Below are positions 58,552 to 64,000 of a stretch of DNA of 64,000 bases, in pieces. Each line of letters starts with the position of its first letter. The first letter of the stretch is position 1. Position numbers and translations under genes: made by a program. Source of the DNA: Polytrichum commune (taxonomy: Eukaryota; Streptophyta; Polytrichopsida; Polytrichales; Polytrichaceae); the NCBI GenBank assembly GCA_950295325.1, contig OX485806.1:22940001-23004000 (forward strand), in the 5' to 3' direction. A model generated the notes under the pieces. The model saw only the letters and a list, made by a program, of their open reading frames with translations. It searched no databases and had not been told where the DNA came from.

Positions 58552-58740
58552 AATAATAATGATAATAATAATAATGGTTGGAACATAGGAGGCGTTTGGC
58601 CACCTGGTTAGATTTCATCAAGTAGAGAGACGATTTCAGGGTCGGGAATCGAACCGCCGACCACTCCGTTCAGTTTAGGTATCTCTCCATTATCATTTGG
58701 TAGTTTCGGGTCATCTTGGACGTGACGTAAAGCAACTGAC
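58552..58740 (-). mobile_element. SINE-like, tRNA-derived retroposon (second copy)
   Basis: On the minus strand it reads 'gacccgaaactaccaaatga', 'taatggagagatacc', 'gagtggtcggcggttcgattcc' and ends in a (ATT)n tail at 58552-58576. 'ggttcgattcc' is an exact RNA polymerase III B box. It is homologous to 50183-50318 but in the opposite orientation and with a different tail repeat. Confidence 0.7.
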
Positions 58741-59382
58741 ACCATAGGTTTAGTCCCAAACCCCAAGTTTATGAGAATTAGCACAAAGTTGTCCTAGTTT
58801 AATTTAATGCTTAAACTACCATACACAAAGAGTGGTGTTGGGCTATGAAAACATGACTTTCTTGCTTGTCCTACTAGGATGGGTGGGCCAAGCTAGCCTT
58901 GCATAGGCTAATCCAAGATTTAGGACAACGAGTTCCATGCATCTACTCTATGTAATTTAGATCCTAAAATTCTCTCAAAGTTTGAGTAAAGTTGTATGAA
59001 AGGTTTACAATTACTATATGCTAATTTTGGGTTCATTTTGTAAAAAAAAATGACCCAACATGAACTTAACTTTTGTTTTCAATGGATTTTTTGTTTTGTT
59101 TTGTTTTGTTTTCAATTGGACCTTGCACCCACTATATCAAACAAGGTTGTTAGTGTGACCTCTTTAATAGAGTGACTTAATGCATTGACTTGCAGTCACA
59201 ACTTACTAAGTTGAAGTTGATTTCACTTTATGACAAACGGAGACAAATGGAGCCGTGTGAGTGTGTCTTCTTACTTATTTATTGCAATAATTGCACGTTT
59301 CTAGTCGTTTTGGTCCAAAATTACAATCGCTATCATAATAAAAGTAGGTACTATTGACAATTATGAAATGTTAGAGAAACTA

Positions 59383-59697
59383 CATTAAACGATCTTACTA
59401 ATGTGGGTCACATTAATTATGAACTAACAATAAATTTCCAGTAGAAGGTTATTGTGGGCCACAATGGTTGTTTTTCTAAAAAATCAATGTCAATGACTAT
59501 TTGATTTTGTGCTATTCTTGGTCCTATATCTAATATTCAATGTGTTGTCGGAAGTCTCTGAAGACTTGGCGGAAGACTTAGGGTCTTGGACCTGCGTTTA
59601 TTTCACCTTGACTGGAAAATTAGTGTGACCCACACTAACTATTTCCATATTATTTTTCCACCCACAGTAATAGGACTATTTAGTGTAGTCTTAGTCA
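59383..59697. mobile_element. MITE with CTACACTAAA-type ends
   Basis: The left end 'ctacattaaacgatcttact' and the inverted right end 'ctacactaaatagtcctatt' pair as terminal inverted repeats. Inner text ('gacttagggtcttggacctgcg', 'aattagtgtgacccacactaac') is homologous to the element at 14365-14668 in the kinase-hub gene. It is non-coding. Confidence 0.75.
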
Positions 59698-60266
59698 TGG
59701 CAATGACCCTATTTAGTGTACATACCGTATCTGACGCATACATTTGACATTTGCATGCCAAAATAATTTAAAGCTTTAGTAAGCATATTGCCAAAAACAT
59801 CATTTATTTTTTGCTTGGTTTTACAAAAGGCTAATTCTTTAAAATCGGTAATCAAGTCATTATGAGAGGACTAGAAATGACGTTTTTGCAACAAATCAAA
59901 TCTCACCGTATATCATTTTCATGCATGTATCAACAAATATATTTATGGTGTAAGTTCTTGGATTCATAGTCCACACCTAATGACACATCAACTCAATACA
60001 TATGCCTCAAATAAGGCGTGGCCAAGGATGTTTTACGAACATACACTTTATTCACTCCAGCCTCCTTTAGAGACCATACTTCTTCTTCTTCTTCTTTTGC
60101 CTCAAATGAAAATTGGATAAAGAACAAATGAATACATACAATTATGTTAGTGTTGAGTTTTGTGATTCCAATTGCAATATACTTCTTATTTGTCACACGT
60201 AACCATAGTTTCTTCATACTTGGGCCATATTGTCCTAATTATAGTTTGATGCTCATATGCAAAGTG

Positions 60267-60267
<1 letters not shown>

Positions 60268-60302
<35 letters not shown>

Positions 60303-60303
60303 A
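60268..60303. repeat. (TATC)n microsatellite
   Basis: About nine uninterrupted copies of a TATC/CTAT tetranucleotide. The flanks carry nothing recognisable. Confidence 0.95.
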
Positions 60304-61094
60304 CATGTCCAAAAGATAGTTCCATATGACTCATAGTTCCATACACCAATCGTTAACTTGAAATGGCGACTTATACGTAATTAACCCCTTAATGCTTGGG
60401 CCTATTTCCAAAAGTCAAAGCAATGCATACGAGTCATTGCTTTTAACTTGAAGGAGCATAAGTTCTAAAAATTTGAATTCTACACGAGTAGGAAAATTAA
60501 TTTTAAGCTATAACCAAACTTTCAACATGATTGAACCATATTTGGGATTTATAATAATTTGTTGCATGTAGAAAAAAATTAAATTTAAATAAATGTAATG
60601 CAAGCATAAAATCTTATCCTATATTTCATTTGTAGTACAAATAGTATGAATTCATGAGTAGGTAAGAAGTTGCAAAGGAAGCACTCACAAGAAGCACTTG
60701 GTTTGAAGCATCCCTAGAATTCGGTTTGCATTATAGACACTCAAGTCTCAAATTTCTCAGCGCTGTAGAATCTACAAATTAGGTCCTTTCCTCAATCCCA
60801 ACAGTCAAAATATGAGTTGTAATTCAACTTCAACATCCAACAGAGGTTTGAGAATTAATGATTTGGACGTTGACCATAAATCAACCACTTTGTGGTCACC
60901 CATGCATTTAATAGTTAGTGTTTTTTCCTTCTTGTTTTTGGCCAGTTTCGACAATTTCAAGATGGTCAATGCTGAAGGAACTTCGTTGAATTTGAGAATG
61001 ACCCACTTGAGATGGTCGCCATCAACTAAAAACAACGAGACACCCTCATTAAATGTGTGTTGCTTGCAAACTCTCATGTGTGAGTGGTGTAATA

Positions 61095-61920
61095 ATGTAC
61101 ATTGACGTGAAATGGTCGGTGATGTACGACTGTTCTAGATTCTACATTCTAGATTTTGGACTTTGTGTGAAGGTGTGGAGGTGAAACCAAAGAAGTGGGA
61201 TACCAAAAGGTTTGTGTTTCTTTCGAAATGTAGTATAGTTGGTCTCTATCATCACCATATTTGATTTTTGTTTCTTTATTCTTGCAACTTGTTTAGGATG
61301 AACATAGGTTGAATTTCATGTGCAAAGTAATAGAATTGTTTCATTATGCTTGGATATTGTCAAGGTTATCAAAAGAAGCCTTTATATGATTCATAACGGA
61401 CTTTAGTGAAATGGTTCATGAAGTACAACCGTCCTATATTTTGGACTTTGTGTTAAGGTTGGAATACATATGAATAGACTACACCAAACATATGGTGTGG
61501 TGTGGCCCATGGTATTCATCATCGATCCGCATTATTTGTCTTTCAATTAGTAGGCGACAACTAGAGAGGGTGGCACTTGACGTTTGGTTCTACATGACAT
61601 ATCACAAAGATCACTCCTAATTAACACGGCACGTTGCTTTCAATGCTACGCTAAATCATATGTTCAATGTAGTTTTAGTTTCCCTTTCTATGTGTAGTAT
61701 ACGTGCTTTTCATTATCACGTATTTCATGAAGTTTCTTGATTCTTGCGACTTGTCATGCTAACTAGAGGTTGATTACACGAAGTTTTAGACTAGTTTACT
61801 CGTCTATATATTCTTAAGTTTGTGTACACCTATGTAACAATCCAAATGAAATGGTTTGTGATGTACGATTATGTTATATTATAGATCTTAGAATACGGAC
61901 ATCGTGTGGAGGATGAACTT
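61095..61920. repeat. Tandem repeat of about 270 bp, interrupted by a MITE
   Basis: Units begin near 61107, 61396 and 61848, each at 'gtgaaatggt..gtgatgtac' followed by 'tattttggactttgtgt.aaggt' or a variant. A MITE at 61477-61674 splits the second unit; removing it brings the spacing near 254 bp, close to the first interval of 289 bp. Confidence 0.65.
61477..61674. mobile_element. MITE with CTACACTAAA-type ends
   Basis: It begins 'gactacaccaaacatatggt' and ends 'atcatatgttcaatgtagtt', imperfect terminal inverted repeats. The inner 'aactagagagggtggcactt' is the reverse complement of 'gaccaccctctctaattgc' in the 35516-35709 element, so the two belong to one subfamily in opposite orientation. 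Confidence 0.7.
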
Positions 61921-62430
61921 AGGGCCACTTCACACACGAGTCAAGAGCCGTGACCATGAAATTGTGAAAGCCCAAAAGAAAGTGCCTAGAGGTTGTCACA
62001 AGACATCTCCAAAATCATGTAGTGTGGTGACGGATCCTCAAGTGTAATGTGAAGTCACATGTGACTGGGCCCTCAACCAAATGTTGTTTCAATGAATGTC
62101 TATTCATGCGGGTCCTCACACATGATGAAATAGAATAAACCAACAGTTGTGAGCGTTCAGAGTGGCATAGTCTCCTGGGTTTGTGTTAGGCCTACCTCCA
62201 AGAGGTGGTTGTTGAAAATAATATAAGTGACCATGAAACATGATCCATTCGATGCCATGTAGGAATCCATGTAGACTTTACATCCATCTTGCATTCACAT
62301 ACTCCCCATTGGTCCCTGAAGTGTAGTGTGAAGTAGCGAACTTGGACCGGCTCCGCCTTTTCCACCAATGAGAGTGCTTGAAGTGTAATGGTCACGGGTT
62401 CTCAGTCTCATGTGTGAAGTGGCCCTCAAT
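61920..62430. mobile_element. TIR element, about 510 bp
   Basis: 'agggccacttcacacacgag' with 'gccgtgaccat' at 61920-61958 is matched inverted by 'atggtcacgg' with 'ctcatgtgtgaagtggccct' near 62385-62430, giving terminal inverted repeats of about 40 bp with few mismatches. No transposase remnant was seen. The family is not named. Confidence 0.7.
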
Positions 62431-64000
62431 GTCACTCAGCCTATACCCCCTCCTTGTGCCCTTTCTAAAAGGGAAAGGGGAATGTGAGATGACAATGGCA
62501 TAAAATATTTGGCCACCAAATGTCCCGACAAGCTATTAGTAGCCCTAGTAGCTAAACACAACTAATACTATGTTTTTGCTCATAAGAGATTCGTTTTATA
62601 GTCAAGCACTATGTTCGGGGAAAACCGACGGCTAGTTCATTATGAGCCGATGGATTTCCCCTCATGGCCGGTCCAAATTTCCAACCATCGGATGACAATC
62701 CGACTGTAATTTCAATCCTCTGGCAATTAGCTGATGAACCAGAAAATGTCCCGGAAATGTAGCTGATTCTTCTTGTGAGTTACTGGATTTCAACCGGAAG
62801 CATCCAAAGCGCTATTTGTCCGGGGCATCTGATGATGCACTTGAGGAAGTACCCTAAAGCTTAAACTTTTTGAATTATGCAACCTTTCCATGACCAAATC
62901 CAATTGCTTCTATGAAGAATTGGGGGACCCTTGGCCTTCAAGCGGTGAAGGCATTGCTAGGTTCAATTCCTACCAAGGATATTAACTCTTCAAATTTAAA
63001 GTTTTGAACGTGCCTTTCTTTTCACTTATTCAAGATTTTGTACTAAGAAATGATTTCTAGTAACTTTTCATACATTTTTTAAACAATTAGTGCCGATATG
63101 AATTCCATTTAATCGGATATTGGCCAATGAAAATATGAAAATATAAGCAATTGGCCGATTGATTTTACAAAAGACCGGCTCTTGCCGATGTAAATTGGAA
63201 AAAATCCGACCCTTCGTAGCAACTACCGACAATTAGCCACTAAGGCTTCAAAAACGTCCCCAACTCTGGTCAAGCAACCATGGGCAAAGAACCATTGGCC
63301 TGCCATATTTATCAGATTGCTGGTTGTAGCAGATGACGTTATTCATGTTAGATGATGAACTACACTTAGGCCAAATATTGTTCATTTTGTGAGTGAAGCC
63401 GAGAATAAAAGAGGCAAATTTTCAGTCCCACAGTGCATCAGTCTGCATATGGTAGATGAGGCTACTTCGGTTAGTTTCATTAATCATACAACTATTTTTG
63501 GTTCCTAACCAGCAATAGAGTCGCTCTAATTTGGTGGGTGAGGAGTACATGGTGATTTGGTTGCCACCTTGACGATATTTGGGTTAGTCACCTTCGCAAA
63601 AATCAAACTACACCCAACACCCTCCTCAAGTAAGAGTGCTATCCACCGAGTTATGACATGGTTCATTTTTGTGGGCGAGGTGGACAAATTAGGAGGCGGC
63701 ATGTGGTTGTGAGGTGCTGACCAACTCGTATTGTGGGTATTTTACAATGAAAACCCAATTCGGCAACATTTTTATCTTACATGTGACAACTTTAGAGACA
63801 CGACACAACCGATATTGGCATTGAACTCAATTTTCAATGGCAAATGACCCATGTAACGTATGTTAATGATTTCATCCACTTACATGTCAACATTGAACAA
63901 TAAAAGAGTTTTCATGTAAGACCCGATTGGGAAGCAAAGAATCTTTGATTCCGGAACCTAGATCAACACCATTCTCATCCTCCGATTTCATCGATTTTAA
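62431..64000. other. Intergenic sequence to the window end
   Basis: No coding exon or clear repeat was found. Near 62930-62985 'tcaagcggtgaaggcattgc' and 'aggttcaattccta' resemble the D-arm and T-arm of a tRNA, but no anticodon arm lies between them, so this is at most a tRNA-derived remnant. The rest is unassigned. Confidence 0.4.

Noticed and set aside
62930-62985. tRNA gene
   Set aside because: D-arm-like and T-arm-like pieces are present, but the anticodon arm and a paired acceptor stem are missing.

Overview
The window looks like nuclear DNA of a land plant. It holds widely spaced genes with many introns and GT-AG splice sites, plant gene families (an ARIADNE RBR ligase, a purple acid phosphatase, a 13-exon family 1 beta-glucosidase, a LOG-like protein), a Copia LTR element and many small inverted-repeat elements. 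Introns are mostly 100-700 bp. A bryophyte or other early-diverging plant is my best guess. This is inference; nothing here fixes the species.

Layout. 1-3100 is repeat-rich and has a long hairpin. 3100-9000 (+) is an ARIADNE-type RBR E3 ligase, preceded by a GC-rich leader and a three-copy 320-bp tandem repeat. 12506-18583 (-) is the most striking gene: nine exons join in frame to encode a UMP/CMP-type nucleoside monophosphate kinase followed by a CaMKII association (hub) domain. 19993-24212 (+) is a purple acid phosphatase-type metallophosphatase with a signal peptide and a C-terminal membrane anchor. 27788-31381 (-) is a secreted GH1 beta-glucosidase. 34109-36325 (+) is a LOG/lysine-decarboxylase-like protein. 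36363-38443 is a 2.1-kb internally deleted Copia element lying just after its stop codon. 40678-42157 (-) is a seven-span membrane protein I cannot assign. 44540-45595 is a 36-bp minisatellite. From about 45.6 kb to the end I found no intact gene, only mobile-element remains: a pogo/Tigger-like transposase pseudogene (53.7-54.8 kb), two SINE-like copies, MITEs, and tandem and inverted repeats.

The genes look like independent housekeeping or secondary functions (protein ubiquitination, pyrimidine nucleotide phosphorylation, phosphate release, glycoside hydrolysis, possible nucleotide or cytokinin processing), not one pathway. What links them is repeat invasion of introns. One foldback element family sits in an intron of the kinase-hub gene, the phosphatase gene and the LOG-like gene, and a second MITE-like family has filled introns of the kinase-hub gene.

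Exon boundaries were derived by hand from reading frame, GT-AG sites and recalled family sequences. No alignment or expression data was used. The kinase-hub fusion is the observation most worth testing.
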